A DNA stretch of 57,123 nucleotides from Triangularia verruculosa (GCA_033296885.1 MU864043.1:1-57123); one strand, 5' to 3'; shown: positions 1 through 12,400, counted from the stretch's first letter. The notes: generated by a model not told the origin, from the letters alone. Numbers and translations: made by a program.

Positions 1-536
1 AAGTCAATAATATACATGCACTAAAAGCCTCTGTATTAGACTAAGTACAAGCACTCAAAGCCTCTGTACTGTGACGTCTTGCCCACTGTAATAACGGTGG
101 TCTTGCTTCCTTCAGCACTGCTGTCGTACCTCTTTCTTCTGCTTCCGCTACGCACTGCTACAAGCGCATAGTTCACTGTAGCTCCCCTATAGGCACTGTA
201 TTGCAGGCCTATAGGGTAACGCAGCAAACAAAGATAAAAGAAAATAACGATACCTCCATAAATTAGACTATAGACTAGTCAATACTCACTGAAGGCCTAA
301 GTATAGAATTTATATCTTTTATTAATATACTAATAATTATTACGTTATTAAATAGAAGCCGGATAAATATCTTTACTACCGGTATTACGTAAAGGACTAT
401 TAATATTATCTTATTTATAAAGAGTAACTATATTAAAAAATAAAAGAGTTTAGGAGGATTTACGTTAAACTTTATTATTATTTACAACTCTTTATTAACT
501 AATAATTCTACGGTATTAATATACGATATATAAATA
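1..536. other. AT-rich RIP-like DNA, no gene seen
   Basis: Stops are frequent in all frames and TA dinucleotides abound, as in RIP-mutated fungal repeats. I recognise no protein remnant here. It forms the left flank of the solo LTR. Confidence 0.6.
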
Positions 537-936
537 TGTCACGAATATGATGTGGACACCCGACAGGAACAACCAATAGGAAAGAGGAGGCATGGTAGCC
601 AATCAGAGGAAAGGAGGATAGACCAATAAGAGGTGGATCATCCGAGACATGAAGGAATCATGAGTGATTCCTGGGAATCACTTATGATCCTTAGGAATCA
701 GTCATGATCCGAGGAGCAATAGAATGATCCAGGTCTTGGCATTAGGTCTATATATACGGAGGAACTAGATAGCTTATAGATAGTTCCGCAGTATGCAATC
801 ACAGCTTGTATTCACGGTATCTTGTGTTTACATTGAGACATCTTGTTGTGCACTGTTTAGCTGCACCGAACCAATTGTCAGAAGTTGCCTTCAACCGAGT
901 ATCCCTTTCAGAGGTTCTGTACAGGGGTTCGTCACA
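537..936 (+). mobile_element. Solo LTR of an LTR retrotransposon
   Basis: The 400-bp unit starts TGTCACGAAT and ends GTTCGTCACA, so it has the TG...CA ends of an LTR. It is flanked by a perfect 5-bp direct repeat AAATA (532-536 and 937-941), the target-site duplication length of Ty1/copia and Ty3/gypsy elements. No retroelement coding sequence follows on either side, so internal recombination has probably removed the body and left a solo LTR. A second copy, same strand, starts at 56975 and differs at about 3 of the 149 visible positions. The LTR is not RIP-degraded although its surroundings are, so it inserted after the local RIP or escaped it. The superfamily cannot be told from the LTR alone. 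Confidence 0.85.
749..756 (+). promoter_or_regulatory. TATA box of the LTR promoter
   Basis: TATATATA lies near the middle of the LTR, about 210 bp from its start. This is where an LTR promoter (the U3/R boundary) is expected a short way downstream. Assignment is by position and sequence only. Confidence 0.5.
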
Positions 937-941
937 AAATA

Positions 942-3040
942 CTCGGTAAAAACTCGATAAATATAATTAAAAATACCTAAAATACATTAAAAAAGATTAG
1001 AAATTAAAATGAAACTAATATCCTTAATATAGCTAGCTTAAAGATTAGTCCGGCTATTATTTATAATAAATATAATCTAACCTACACCGTTTTTTCCTTT
1101 TCCTAAAATATAAACGACCTCGAAAGTACCTAATTTCGCACTTCGAATTATATCTGGAATTAATGGAGTAATTGGGCCTATAAATTCCGCGGTAACCCTG
1201 TCGCAGTTTCGGTTAATAAAGGCCGGCAGATCTATTTCTTTAGCGTGGGAAAAAATTCGAACATATACTACTTTACTTAGGAGGATAAAATTGACCTAGA
1301 ACCGTAATCTATTAGCGGAAACTTCAGCAGCGTCCCCAATGCAGTTGTTATTAATGCTAGTACGCAGGACGAATAGGTCCATATCGTTACGTTGGACTAA
1401 GAAGGATAGTTGCAGTACCGTGTATTTAGGGATTTTAAAAGTAGGAGGAAGTAGTAGGCTGCACGGTAGGAAGAGCTGAAAGTTAAAGGTAACGGGGCTC
1501 CGTTAGTATTTACGTATCCGGATACTAAGGGAAAAGAATAAATTAGGCTAACGATACTAGATATTAATAACCAGTTATTATTTACGACTTAGCCAGTAAG
1601 TAATAATATTTAGTGGAAGGATTCTATTACATTTATCTAGAGTAAGGGGGATTTGACTAACGAAAGTGTTTGTATATAATAGCGGCTTTCGGTTTATATA
1701 ATATAATGATATCCAGAGTGTCTTGAGATTTATCCGAGATACTACCTAGTCTTTGCTTACAGGCCTACATGTGCTTTAAGAGAATACCTGAGGCAGTAGA
1801 TTCGCGCTCAGTTTCTCTATCAGATAGTTGTGTGCTCAAGCTTCAAGCTAGAAAAAGTTATTGCAGACAAAGGGGTGATATTATTTGAATGTCACACGTG
1901 TCTACAGATTGCCTTTTATCGGTTTTCCACGAATTAAGTCTTTATCTCTTGGGGCGTGTGTACTTAGGTATGGTATCAGGTCTCTATACTATCTAACCTT
2001 CCACTTCCACTTCCCCCGTGACATATGGCAGAAGGCAGGAGGTGCGGAGAGATGATTCAGCTCTCTCCACTACGTGAATGGGTACTAGCCTACCTACCTA
2101 AGGTACATAGCTGCCCAACCTTCATTCCAACCTTGGCTCACCAGTTGTAGATAGTATAGCGTTAGTTTATGACTTGGTTCTATCGCACTATTTAGTTTTT
2201 TTAATCTGTTCTCTGCTGCATGTGTCGCGACATTGCCATGTTGTGGACAAAACAATTAGTACTACAAACCAGGACGACGCCTTTAAGGCAGTGGAAAAGG
2301 CCCCTTCTTAGGGCTGATTATTATTGTTTAAGATATTCTCGAGGTTTACTAAGGCCGATTAATTATCCTTTAAGGCATCTGGACTATCTTTCAGCGGTTC
2401 TGGACTATCCTTCAAGGGGTATTACTAGGTACCGAGGTATCTTACTTTAGCGTCATTACCTGGGAGGGGCTGTCTGTCAACTGGGGGTTTTCTTTTCTAT
2501 CTAACTGTTTACTAGTGATTACTTGGGACACTGACATCACTCACAGCTACATTCGGAGACGGCACACGCATCGTGGCTAAGGTTAATTCCGATAACTAAG
2601 TTAAAAAGGCTGCGTTATATAACAAAGTCGAGGATGCTATAGTGAATGGAGGTGGATTTTCGGTGAATAAGGACCGGATCAGGGTGCTTTATAAGAATGA
2701 CAGTTGGGAGTTTTATTATGTTTACTAGAGAGTAGCCTAGCTCCAGTGAACCGATGACGGTGGTGTGTGAGATGATGGGTTTGACATTAGTTGCACTATC
2801 TATCTTTATAAAAGGTCTGCCTATAAGAGAGGGGCCGGCTAGTTTATGTGAAAATATAGTGTAGGACCTTTAGGATAGCGTCTCTGTATTGCAAATAAGC
2901 GTGTTTTGATGTTGAAAATCCCTAAAGTGCATTTTGGAAGACCTTTTACTAATGTAAGAAGATATTTTAACAATGTAATAATAAAGTAAAAAGGCCTGTC
3001 GATAATGCAGGGAGGCATTCTAAGCTGTATGTTTATAGTG
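942..3040. other. RIP-degraded AT-rich region
   Basis: Mostly stop-rich AT-rich sequence. A possible beta-propeller remnant lies at 1110-1680 (separate entry). The stretch 2560-2900 is less AT-rich and has a short open stretch on the plus strand near 2630, but I cannot assign it to a family. No intact gene was found. Confidence 0.5.
1110..1680 (+). pseudogene. RIP-degraded beta-propeller or lectin-like remnant
   Basis: Reading through the stops on the plus strand gives a Trp/Gly-rich series such as IYYFT-x-EDKIDLEP-x-SISGNFSS and VHIVTLD-x-EG-x-LQYRVF. Each x is a TAG/TAA where Trp would fit. The spacing of aromatic and Gly-Asn-Phe-Ser-Ser motifs resembles the repeated blades of fungal fucose-lectin-like or sialidase-like propellers. 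The family assignment is a guess from pattern; what is directly visible is a long frame broken mainly at Trp positions, as RIP would do. Confidence 0.3.
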
Positions 3041-3153
3041 CTAATACGTAGGCCAGCTAGCGCCTTTTTTTTAGCCGGAGCCTTCGTAAATAGTGCGTTC
3101 CACAGGGGCTATCTAGCCCCTTTCCTCTGGCCGTAGCCTTCGTACACTTCAAT

Positions 3154-4343
3154 TCAGCGGAACGGCCGACTCGCCCCCTGACCCGCATCCAACTCTGCCG
3201 CAAAAGCTTGACTTTGATTCGGTGGGAGCTCTGCATGAGCATTCTTCAGAGGAAGTTCAGCATGACCACTGTAGATCGGGCCCTTTTCTAGGACAGCATT
3301 GGCGGAATCGGTGCTTACGTCCGCCGGCTGTTGCGGAGGGCGAATCACGGGCGCTAAGTCGTACGATCCGGTATGCGGCCCTGGACGATCGTCAGGATGT
3401 TGTCGTTTGCGTTTGATTAAAAACCAGATCAAAGCCGCGATGGCAGCCAGGCCAACTACGCCACCAACCGTTCCACCGGCGATTGCTCCAGTATTGGTGC
3501 CTGAACCTGAAAGTTCAGGTTCTGGTTCTGGTTCTGCTGCCCGTTAGCCGTGGAGGTAATCTTGCAAGGATATCAGAGACACATACCGCCCCCATCCTCC
3601 TGCTTCACAAACAACCCCTTAACCTCCTCAGAAGACCACTGCATCTTGTCCATCGACCCGCTGGCATACCACGCCGTGATGTTTTTATGACGCTCATACG
3701 CCCCAATCGTAGTATCATAAACATCCATCCACCTCAACTCGGCCATGTCGAAGAGCAGCAACCCCTGCGGCGCCATATCCTTTTCGATATCCGTCGTTCT
3801 CATGCCGCCGATGCTCAGAATCTGCCGCTTCCCAACAATGACGCAGGCTTGGTAGGCTCGAGCGCCGTAGGTAGGATTGGGTAGTTTTGACCACACGAAT
3901 CCGGGCAGGCTGAGGATGTACGCGTCGTGGTATTTGGTGTTGCTGTTGGCTCGGTTGACGCCGCCGAAGAGGAACCTATTTTTTTTTGTTAGCCATTTTC
4001 TGCTTTTCGGACTCGAGGGAAGAAGACTCACATCTCATACCCCCCCTTGGGTTTCTGCAGCCCCTCCAGACAGAAATCCGCCTTGGTTACTGATTGAGCC
4101 GTTCTCCAACTGCGAAATCTCCCCTCCGTCGATGTACACATAGTTGCCAATTACCACCGCCGCAAAGGACATCAGCACATGTGTCCACACTTGACTGCAC
4201 TTTGTTGTAACCCTGGATAGAATCAGGGACACACCTGATGCAGAGAAGCGTCGGAGATAGTTCTCGACAGACGGTGTATCAGACAGCGCCGCCTCAGCAA
4301 GTTGCACCACGGCCAAACACCACACTGCAAGACGGATCAGCAT
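3154..4343 (-). pseudogene. Kelch-repeat single-pass membrane protein, truncated and frameshifted
   Basis: Exon 1 (from ATG 4343) encodes a hydrophobic signal segment and the first kelch strand (YVYIDGGEISQ). After an intron, exon 2 gives kelch motifs FLFGGVN and GARAYQACVIVG...ILSIGG. A second intron (3586-3507, GTATGT...TTTCAG) leads in phase to a Gly-rich transmembrane helix followed by KRKRQ and a ~75-residue cytoplasmic tail ending at 3154. Fungal kelch proteins of this design usually carry about six repeats in 500-700 residues; this one has about three, so the propeller middle is missing. With the strong GTGAGT donor at 4031 and the TAG acceptor at 3978-3976, exon 1 is out of phase by one base because of a seven-G run (4040-4046 region), and a TGA falls in frame. 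With six Gs the exon would join in phase. I therefore read it as a shrunken pseudogene, unless the G run is an assembly error. Confidence 0.6.
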
Positions 4344-4953
4344 CGCCGTGGCTATGCAATGAGCTGGCGGCCGATATGCGTTGAGAAACGAGCGAAATGA
4401 CATCGCGCTGTCCCGCAGAGGCTTGACTAAACGAGCGGAAGGGGTACGCGAAAAGGGGGTTGACGATGAAAGAACGCGTTTTGGTATTTTCGCTGTTCGG
4501 GCGCCTAGAGCGCCATCTTTCCGAGAACTCTCCTCGGATTCAGGAGGGCGCAGTCTGAGCCTGTCTGTTGGCGGGCTTTTTTATGGTTGTATTGGAAATA
4601 TCGCTGGGCCTCATATCGCCGTGTACGGGTCTGACGGTACTGCAGGTCGCTGCTGCACGACATGGGAAAACAGCCTTGGCTACCTACCTTACCTAGATCG
4701 AGATGCGCATTGTGTCCAGCTTGGCCAATGACGTGTGCGGGATTCGGAGAAGCGACATGAACCAAGACGAGAATTCCGGCGGTCCGGGAAGCACGGCAGC
4801 GGGGAAGTGACGGAGCCAACTGCTATTTAAGGCCCACGCCGTGCAGAGAGACCTTTTAAGTGGTGGAAACATAGGCAACCCTTGCGGCTGAAGACTTGAA
4901 ATGAATTTGAAGAGAGGTCTGAGTAGGTATCGATTGAGTTCCCCATTGTCCAC

Positions 4954-6903
4954 TTACAATAAGGTCTCACGCAGCGGAAGACTCTTCCACTCCTCCCACC
5001 AGCGCGGCGTAGTTATCGGCCACACATCGCCAAATGCTTCGATATAAACCCCCTCTCCTTCATAGAGCTTCTCCGCCTCGGCGATATACTGCCATTCCGC
5101 TCCCGCATGGATGGTCTGCTCTGGGTAGAGCTCCGCGACTTCCACGCTCGAAGTACCCCTTTCATCCCATTTCCTCTCACAGACCCACGACCGGGCAAAC
5201 CATCTCAAAATATCCCTGAACCGACTGTCGTTCACAGCCACCGAGTACGAACTCACTTTGCGCTCCGTCTGCAACCGCAGTTGCTGAAGACCACTGTTTC
5301 GGGCCGAGATAATTTCGAAAATGGCGCGCGCCAGGGTTGCATCCACGGCAGCATTCGCAAAAGCCCGGCTGAGCTGGTCCCGCGGGATGTCCTCCGGTCG
5401 AACCTCTCGGTCTTCCATCCAAACATGTTCGTCGGGCTGAACGGTGAATTGGAGTCTCAGGGATAGGCGTTGCAGCTTCGGGAGCTGGCCCAGCGCGCGG
5501 TACAAGGCGTATTCGTCAGCGTTGCCAAGTGCTCGATCTAGATGCACGTGGAGGCTTTCTAAGTTTTGACAGGTGCCGGCGAAGCGAGCAGCGAGGGGTG
5601 GTGTTAAGACCATGGGCGCTGGTTCAAGATTCCCTTCGTCGTGACCTTCGCTGTAGCACTCACCCGCTTCCAGCGAGAGGTCGCGCAGGGAATTGCCCTG
5701 GTGGTTGACTATGATGTCAAACACGTCATTGTCGATGTGACCTGCCAGGCGAAGGCTTCGCAGCGAGTGGGGATTCAGAGATTCGAGCAGGCGACACAAA
5801 GGTTGCTTCATGTCTGGTACGTCTATGTCCTGCAGTTGGATGTCCTTGAGTTGAGCCAGCTGCCCACGAGCAGCCATATCTGCCAGTGGCCGCACACATC
5901 CCGGGTCCCAGGAGGATACAGATTGAAGCTTCGAGATGTCGGTGCGGGCTGTCCATCGCTCGATGTTTGGGGACATTAAGCCGCTGAGGTGTAGACTCTG
6001 CAGGCTGCCAGCGTTGGACATGGGCGCGAAGAGGCCGACAGGGCATGGCTGCGGTCTTCCAAGCGCACGGGACTCCCGTAATCGGAGCGAGGCTTCGGGA
6101 TGTGTGGATACTGTCCAAAGGTGCCGAAGGTTGGGAGCCGCACTAGCCACCATTCCTGCCAAAGCTTCCTCGTTGTAGTTGAGCCTGCCATCCGATTCGT
6201 AGCACTGCAAAGGGGCCATGACGGCGTGTAAGGACGGTGATGTCGCGAGCGCATAATCGTCAGCGTCAAGATCGATGCTCTGAGGGTCGCCGCTGCGAGG
6301 AACCACGGCACTCTCGAGCATGAAGTGGTGCATGTGAAGTCGACAATTTCGGGTGGAATCGTGAGCTGCTGACAGAATTGGACGGGGCATGAAGTTGAAA
6401 CACCAGACGAGATCTCTGAGGCCTGGCAGCTTCTCGGTGAAGCGCGCAAAGTCCAACCACAGCGTATCTGCGCGTTTGAAGCTCGCAAGAGTCGTATTGG
6501 ACAGGTTTTGTCGTCCGTCACGGTGGAAGTGCGGACGGCAAAAAAGGGGCATGTCCCAGGACGCCGGAGCGTGCTCCTCCTCATCCCAGCTGTTGACTTG
6601 GCTACCCTCGTTAATGCGGGGTGGTTTGATGCTGAGCCTTCGGACGTGGCGATAGCGACCGCCATCACGGCTCAGAATGTCATCCCACTGTGCAATGCAA
6701 GAGGCGGTACGTTTGGGGGTGGCTGCTTCAATCTGCACCTCGCAAAACCGCCTGTCTGCAGCCACGGCGCAGCATTTTCTGCTGGTGAGAGAAAAGGCCC
6801 AGATGTCGCGGCGTCCCCAGCAGCTGCGAGAAATGTCGTCGTCAAGGTGCTCGCAGATCTGGCTTAGGACAAGCCATGGAAGGGATTCGAGCCCGGCTGT
6901 CAT
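4954..6903 (-). CDS. F-box protein with leucine-rich region
   Basis: A single-exon frame of 649 residues. Residues ~7-50 form an F-box (LPWLVLSQICEHL ... WAFSLTSRKCCAVA), the module that binds Skp1 in SCF ubiquitin ligases. The rest is a Leu-rich series of strands and helices (LQSLHLSGLM, LRSLRLAGHI, LRDLSLEAGE, LESLHVHLD, LQRLSLRLQF) resembling irregular leucine-rich repeats, which would choose the substrate. The Trp-rich C-terminus (PRWWEEWKSLP) is typical of large fungal F-box paralog families, so the protein looks complete. Codon use and GC content match the surrounding island, and no intron is needed. The substrate is unknown. Confidence 0.8.
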   Translation of the reverse strand: MTAGLESLPWLVLSQICEHLDDDISRSCWGRRDIWAFSLTSRKCCAVAADRRFCEVQIEAATPKRTASCIAQWDDILSRDGGRYRHVRRLSIKPPRINEGSQVNSWDEEEHAPASWDMPLFCRPHFHRDGRQNLSNTTLASFKRADTLWLDFARFTEKLPGLRDLVWCFNFMPRPILSAAHDSTRNCRLHMHHFMLESAVVPRSGDPQSIDLDADDYALATSPSLHAVMAPLQCYESDGRLNYNEEALAGMVASAAPNLRHLWTVSTHPEASLRLRESRALGRPQPCPVGLFAPMSNAGSLQSLHLSGLMSPNIERWTARTDISKLQSVSSWDPGCVRPLADMAARGQLAQLKDIQLQDIDVPDMKQPLCRLLESLNPHSLRSLRLAGHIDNDVFDIIVNHQGNSLRDLSLEAGECYSEGHDEGNLEPAPMVLTPPLAARFAGTCQNLESLHVHLDRALGNADEYALYRALGQLPKLQRLSLRLQFTVQPDEHVWMEDREVRPEDIPRDQLSRAFANAAVDATLARAIFEIISARNSGLQQLRLQTERKVSSYSVAVNDSRFRDILRWFARSWVCERKWDERGTSSVEVAELYPEQTIHAGAEWQYIAEAEKLYEGEGVYIEAFGDVWPITTPRWWEEWKSLPLRETLL

Positions 6904-7463
6904 GATTGCTCATCAAAATGCAGTTGAGGGTAGGGGAAGGAGCTGCTGCTGGTGAGAGCAGAGTGATGAGAAAAGTGCTCGAGCCATAACGCCTGGAGCC
7001 ATACCCCGCTCGCTTGAAGACGTGGCGCCAAGTAGCTGACTCTACTTCTCAAATACACTCCAACCTTGGTTTACTTATTAGCGCGGAACTTCGAGATCCA
7101 CCCTACATAAAAGAAGTTATTCCAGCTTAACTACCACCTATCTTTTCCAGGCAAAAAGGAGCTTATACTTCCAAACTTAATATGGCCCGCGAAGTAGCGC
7201 TACAAGACAGCCCATGACAAGTTTCAGCACGGCTCAAACTAAGTGATGCGTGCGTGGACTTTGGTTATAAATTACCTCGATGAGTTCCATGACACCTGAA
7301 AGTAGAAACAGTCGACAAGAAGGGTGTGATGATTTTGAAGCAAACTGAATGTATAGCAGTCTACGTACAGTACAACGACAGGTAAAATCCAAAGCCAGCG
7401 TATCGAAACATGTCACGGTATGAGTGGCGTCATGTTCTCTCTCAACTTGAAACAGGCAAGAAC
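6904..7463. other. Intergenic region between F-box and secreted-protein genes
   Basis: It holds the upstream region of the F-box gene and the 3' side of the secreted-protein gene. A GTGAGT directly overlaps the stop of the latter at ~7467, and a CTTTCAG acceptor-like site lies near 7290, so an extra small 3' exon is possible but unproven. No other gene was seen. Confidence 0.4.
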
Positions 7464-8661
7464 TCACGACGGCGCCGGCAAGTCGCCCTTATTGTAATAA
7501 AACTTGTCCTCGATCAACAGCCTCCACCTCCTCCGGCCGTTGCCATCAGCATTTGGGTCATACTGGAAAAGAATGGAACCTCTGGCGTTGGTGCCCATCT
7601 GGGCTGCTTCGGCGGGAATGTTGGTGTTAAGAGGCATGTAGGGGACCATGGTGATGCGGGGCCGGCTGTCGCCCAGAATGTCAGCAATCGTGTCCCTGAC
7701 CTCGCCGTTGGGCCCGTAGCGTTCCAGGTACTTAAGGTTGGACACCTTGTTCATGTCCTGCTTGCGGGTCCCGTACTTCACTGGCGTGTAGATGAAGACT
7801 TCGGTCTGATCAGTGTCGCGATTGTTGAACAGGTTGGGGTTGATGCCGGGCCCCGTCGGCTTGACGTAGTCTTTGTAGCCGTTGGGGACCGGATTCGTCA
7901 CCGTCTGGCCGCGCAGGAACATGAGCACGCGCTGGTTGAAGGCCGGGTCGCCGCGGTGGACAAGGTTGTTGCCCTCCTCGTCCTTGCCGTTGGAATACGA
8001 CTCCCAGAAATGCGTCATCCAGACGCCGCGGGTCGAGACGACGACAACGGCCGTGCAGCCATGCATGTTGCTGGTCATGATTTGGAACGGCGTGTTCCCA
8101 AACGCCTCTTGCTGGCTGATGGGTCTCTCGTTCTGGGAATCGGCCACTCCCTTGGTGTCGCCATAGTACCCGTGCTCCTCCCCAGCGAACACATCAACGT
8201 GATAGGCGTCGGCTTGTCTCTTGGTCGGCGGCTTCTTGTTGCTGGCTTTGGCGGGATCCTGCGAACCGGCTTCCCAGGTGAACAGCCGCCTGGAGAGATT
8301 TCGGGCCTCTACGTTGCTGAGCGACGTTTTGTAGGGCTCTTCGAATTCGTCCACGCTCCGCCGCACAAGTCCTGTGCCGCCGCTGAACCCAAAGACAGGG
8401 CACCAACCCCCGGTTCCGCAGGAGCCCTGCTCGCACTGCGGCTGGCAGAGAGCATAATCGAACTCCTCCGGGTTCTGGCGGGCAAAGAGACTGGCCGGAT
8501 GTCGGGGGTGGCTGGTTAAACTCGTCAGCAACTCACTTCACCCACGCCCCTTAACGCACGAGTACTTACCTGTGTCGAGGGAGAACAGAGGCATCTGCAA
8601 ATGCAATCAAGAACGCAACGCAGAGGAGGGCGGCGACCCCCCAGAGCGAGCGGACGGCCAT
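7464..8661 (-). CDS. Secreted protein of unknown function next to a subgroup-C chitinase
   Basis: Two exons. Exon 1 (8661-8570) encodes MAVRSLWGVAALLC and a hydrophobic stretch ending FADA, a clear signal peptide. The intron (8569-8512) has GTAAGT, a GCTGAC branch site and an AACCAG acceptor, and joins exon 2 in phase. The mature part (~350 residues) starts with a Cys-rich segment (CQPQCEQGSCGTGGWC) and later has a conserved-looking core with NMHGCTAVVVVSTRGVWMTH, then WESYSN. I do not recognise a catalytic family. It is divergent from the chitinase gene across a ~750-bp shared promoter, which suggests co-regulation in cell-wall or chitin-related work. Possible alternative end: the stop overlaps a GTGAGT, so a short further exon near 7290 is conceivable. 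Confidence 0.75.
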
Positions 8662-9410
8662 AGCTGTGGCCTGTGCTTGTTCAAGGGAAGCACAATACCT
8701 AGGCAGAGCAAAGAGGCTAGAGCGCTGGAAGAGACAGATCCGTCAAGGGGAAGCCAAACATATACCGCCATGGTGAATTATATCGGATGTCGCGCCAACA
8801 TAGAAATCCCCGGTTCAGCGCGCCGCGGCTCTCGTCCACCTGGGCCGTCTTGGAGGGCAAGGATGTTAAATGAAGGCTAGGTAATAGTTTCCCTAGGTAT
8901 CACGGAAGCCTAGCACTTGTTGGGCATCCGGCGCGGGCGGTCGCGGGGTATTTTAAGGGGTTGTGCACTACTATTTGGAGTCACGAGTCTGTGATGAGGG
9001 CTGATATCCTTGTTGCCGGCGCGAGATGAGTGTGGGGGGGAAACCACCTTGACACCTAGAATGTGATAGTCCACGAGACGGGTACTGCCAAGTATTGGAA
9101 CGTTGTATCTTGCGGCGGTAGTCAGCCCCTAGCGTGACAAAAAGACCTTGCCATTCCAGATCCGGGGGAGACTCTCCCACCCACAGGCATCGAAAGCGGA
9201 ATGGACCGGACTTAGATTGATGAGAGTGCAAACTGCCAAACGTTAGAGCACCCGCTAGTTCGTGACCCATATGGGGGGATCACGCCGGGCACTTGGAATG
9301 CGTGACCGGAAAATGGGGTGTCCTCGCTGGCGACAGGATGCTCATCAATGGTATTAAGAAGCCGTGCTTCGCGTTGTCGAGCAGCAGGGAGACGGATCAG
9401 AACTTCATCC
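8662..9410. promoter_or_regulatory. Shared divergent promoter region
   Basis: This 749-bp gap separates the start codons of the secreted-protein gene (minus) and the chitinase gene (plus). Head-to-head genes with one upstream region are likely to be co-regulated. I could not pin a TATA box or a named transcription-factor site with confidence. Confidence 0.4.
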
Positions 9411-12400
9411 ATGGACAGACAGCCGGGAAAGTCCCCACTGCACGCAGCAATGCCGTTCCCAACCGGGGGCCCATCGTTCGGGCGCGGTTGCTCCTTCCCC
9501 TCTGTCACGCTTGCCACAGTTGTTCTGTCACTTATTGTTTTGTTTTTGTCGCAAGCCGAATATGCATCGGCCGCCACTCCTTTCAACCCATATTCCGCTG
9601 CCGCTCGCTGCCCGCCACCTTGCGAGGACACCGTGGACCACAGCAGTTGGGGTCTGTATTCCGGCCTCGACCAACTGGCCAGATGTAACCAGACTGTGCT
9701 GCTCGACCTGAACCTGTATAGTGGACTCGGTTCCGCTGACACTGTGGCCGACCCGGTGCGTGCATGCACGGTGCAGCAGCGGGAGGCGCCGCTCGCCAAG
9801 AGGCAGCTTTTCTCCTTCAACTTTTTTACCTCCAGCGGCAACGGCACCCACTCCAACTCAACGCGCATTGAGGACTTGGAAGTCATCCGCTGGCAGCAAG
9901 ATGGCCAGCAGACCACCAGTGATCGCCGCGCCGAGCTCGGGGCGGCTGCCGCTTCCATTGCCGACGCGATGACGGTGCAGCGGGACGGCACGCCCACGAT
10001 CCTGATCGCCAAGTCGGGAAAAACCGTCCTTGGCATCTACGCCGGCGCACAGCTCAGGACGCAGGGTCTGGATGCCGTCGTCAGGCAGTTTGCTGAGCGT
10101 GAGGCTGTCGCGCTCTCCCATGCCGACCGCATCGCCGCGCACCTTTGCTCGTCGGATTCCCTCGCCACACAGATTCTGGGCGTCATCGTTGACGCTACCG
10201 GCAATCTCAAGACTGTCAAGGCTGCCCTCGCCGGCTGGAACGATGCTCAGTGTCTCGAGGCCCAAGGCGGCGATACGGCAGCGTGGCGGAGCGTCACCCT
10301 CGCCACGGTTCCGGATGCCGAGGTGGTTGTTGGCCCGGTCGAGCTCGAGACCACCGACGACAGCGGCAATCTCGTCAAGCGCGCCACTTGCTCGTACACG
10401 CAGGCTGTGGCGGGCGACGGCTGCTGGTCTCTCGCCAATCGGTGCGGCATCACCGAGGCGCAGCTGCTCGCCTACAATGGACCCCATCTCTGCTCGACCG
10501 TTCAGGTCGGTGAGTACATCTGCTGCTCGTCCGGCGATCTGCCCTATTTCGGTCCCTCGCCCAACCCCGATGGCACCTGCTACTCCTACGCCGTCCAGAC
10601 CGGCGACACGTGCGCGTCCATCGCCGCGGCGCACTCCATCTCCGTGTATGAGCTAACTGACTGGAACGAGATGGGCTGGGGCTGGAACGACTGCTCCTAC
10701 CTCGTCGTGGGCCAAAAGTTGTGCTTGTCGCTCGGCTTTCACCCCATGCCCGCCGCCATCCCCAATGCCATCTGCGGCCCTCAGGTTGAGGGTACCGCCC
10801 GACCCTCGAACTGGTCCGCGCTGGCTGAGCTCAACCCATGCCCCCTCAACGTGTGCTGCAACGTATGGGGCCAATGCGGCCTGACCGACGACTTTTGCAT
10901 CGAGAGCCCGGCTGAGAGTGGCGCGCCCGGCGCTGTGGTCCCAGGTTCCAACGGCTGCATCTCCAACTGCAACATGGAGATTATGAATAACGACTCACCA
11001 CCGTCGACCTTCCGCGTCATCGGGTACTGGGAGGCGTGGAACAAGTACCGACCATGCCTGCACCAGAAGGCGCGTCAGCTCGACACCGAATACTACACGC
11101 ATATCGTAAGTGGCAGTCTGCCCCATCCGTTCAGCATGGTGCTTTGCGTTGCTGACTCTAGCCCTTGGCCAGCACTTCGCCTTTGGCAACATCACGGAAG
11201 ACTTCAAGGTCGACGTCAGCGGCCTGGCTCAGGAGTTCTATGACTTCAAGGCCTTGACGGGCGTGAAGCGCATCATCTCCTTTGGCGGGTGGTCCTTCTC
11301 GACGGAGCACGACACATATCCCATTTTCCGCCAGGGCGTAACCGCCTCGCAACGACAGCTTTTCGCAAGCAACGTGGCCAGCTTTGTCAAAGCGCACAGG
11401 CTGGATGGTGTCGACTTCGACTGGGAGTACCCTGGCGCTCCCGACATCCCTGGCATTCCAGCTGGCCACCCCGATGACGGCACGAACTACCTCGCTTTTC
11501 TGCAGCTGGTGCGAGATAAGTTGGGTTCGAGCTACGAAATTGGCATCGCCGCCCCCGCCTCGTACTGGTATCTCAAGGGTTTCCCCATCGCCGACATCTC
11601 TGATGTGGTTGACTACATTGTCTACATGACATACGACCTGCACGGACAATGGGACTACGACAACCAGTGGGCCACGCCTGGCTGCCCCGCCGGCAATTGC
11701 TTGCGGTCCCACGTCAACAAGACCGAGACGGAGCTCTCCCTCGCCATGATCACGCATGCGGGTGTTCCCGCCAGCAAGGTCGTGTTCGGCATGGCCCTAT
11801 ACGGACGATCGTTTCAGATGACCACGCCGGGCTGCTATGGCCAGGACTGCACCTTCACGGGCCCGGAGTCGGGCGCAACGCCGGGGCGCTGCACCAAGAC
11901 GGCCGGATACCTCTCGAATTTTGAGATACGAGAGATCATCTCCCGAGGGACAGGTATCAACACTCTGTATTCGGACGACGAGGGCGACATTCTGGTCTAC
12001 GACGATGTGCAGTGGGTGTCTTACATGACGCGGGAGACGTACGCCAGCCGGCTTGCCTGGATTCGCGGTCTCAACTTTGGCGGCACGTCGGACTGGGCCG
12101 CAGATCTCGACGCAGACTATCCCAGCGATGCTGACCCCGGCCAAGGCGATCATGGTGTCGGGCCGGTTTACGTCAGCCCGGACATCTATGATGATCCCGA
12201 CCCCGTCATCTCTTGCCGGCCGCCTTGCACCCTCATCCTTCCGCCGTGGGTCTTGGCGTCGCCGACAACCATCACCTTCCCCCCTGTGACCGTGACCTAC
12301 AGAGACACGTGGGAAACGACCGTCACGAGAAGCGGCGTGGGCGTTGTGACGACTTCGGCCGGCTCGACAACCAGCACCGTGCTCACGCTGCCGCCACTTA

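Noticed and set aside
7410..8519. A 369-codon plus-strand ORF
   Set aside because: It is exactly antisense to the secreted-protein gene, has no domain, and arises from high-GC codon structure on the other strand.
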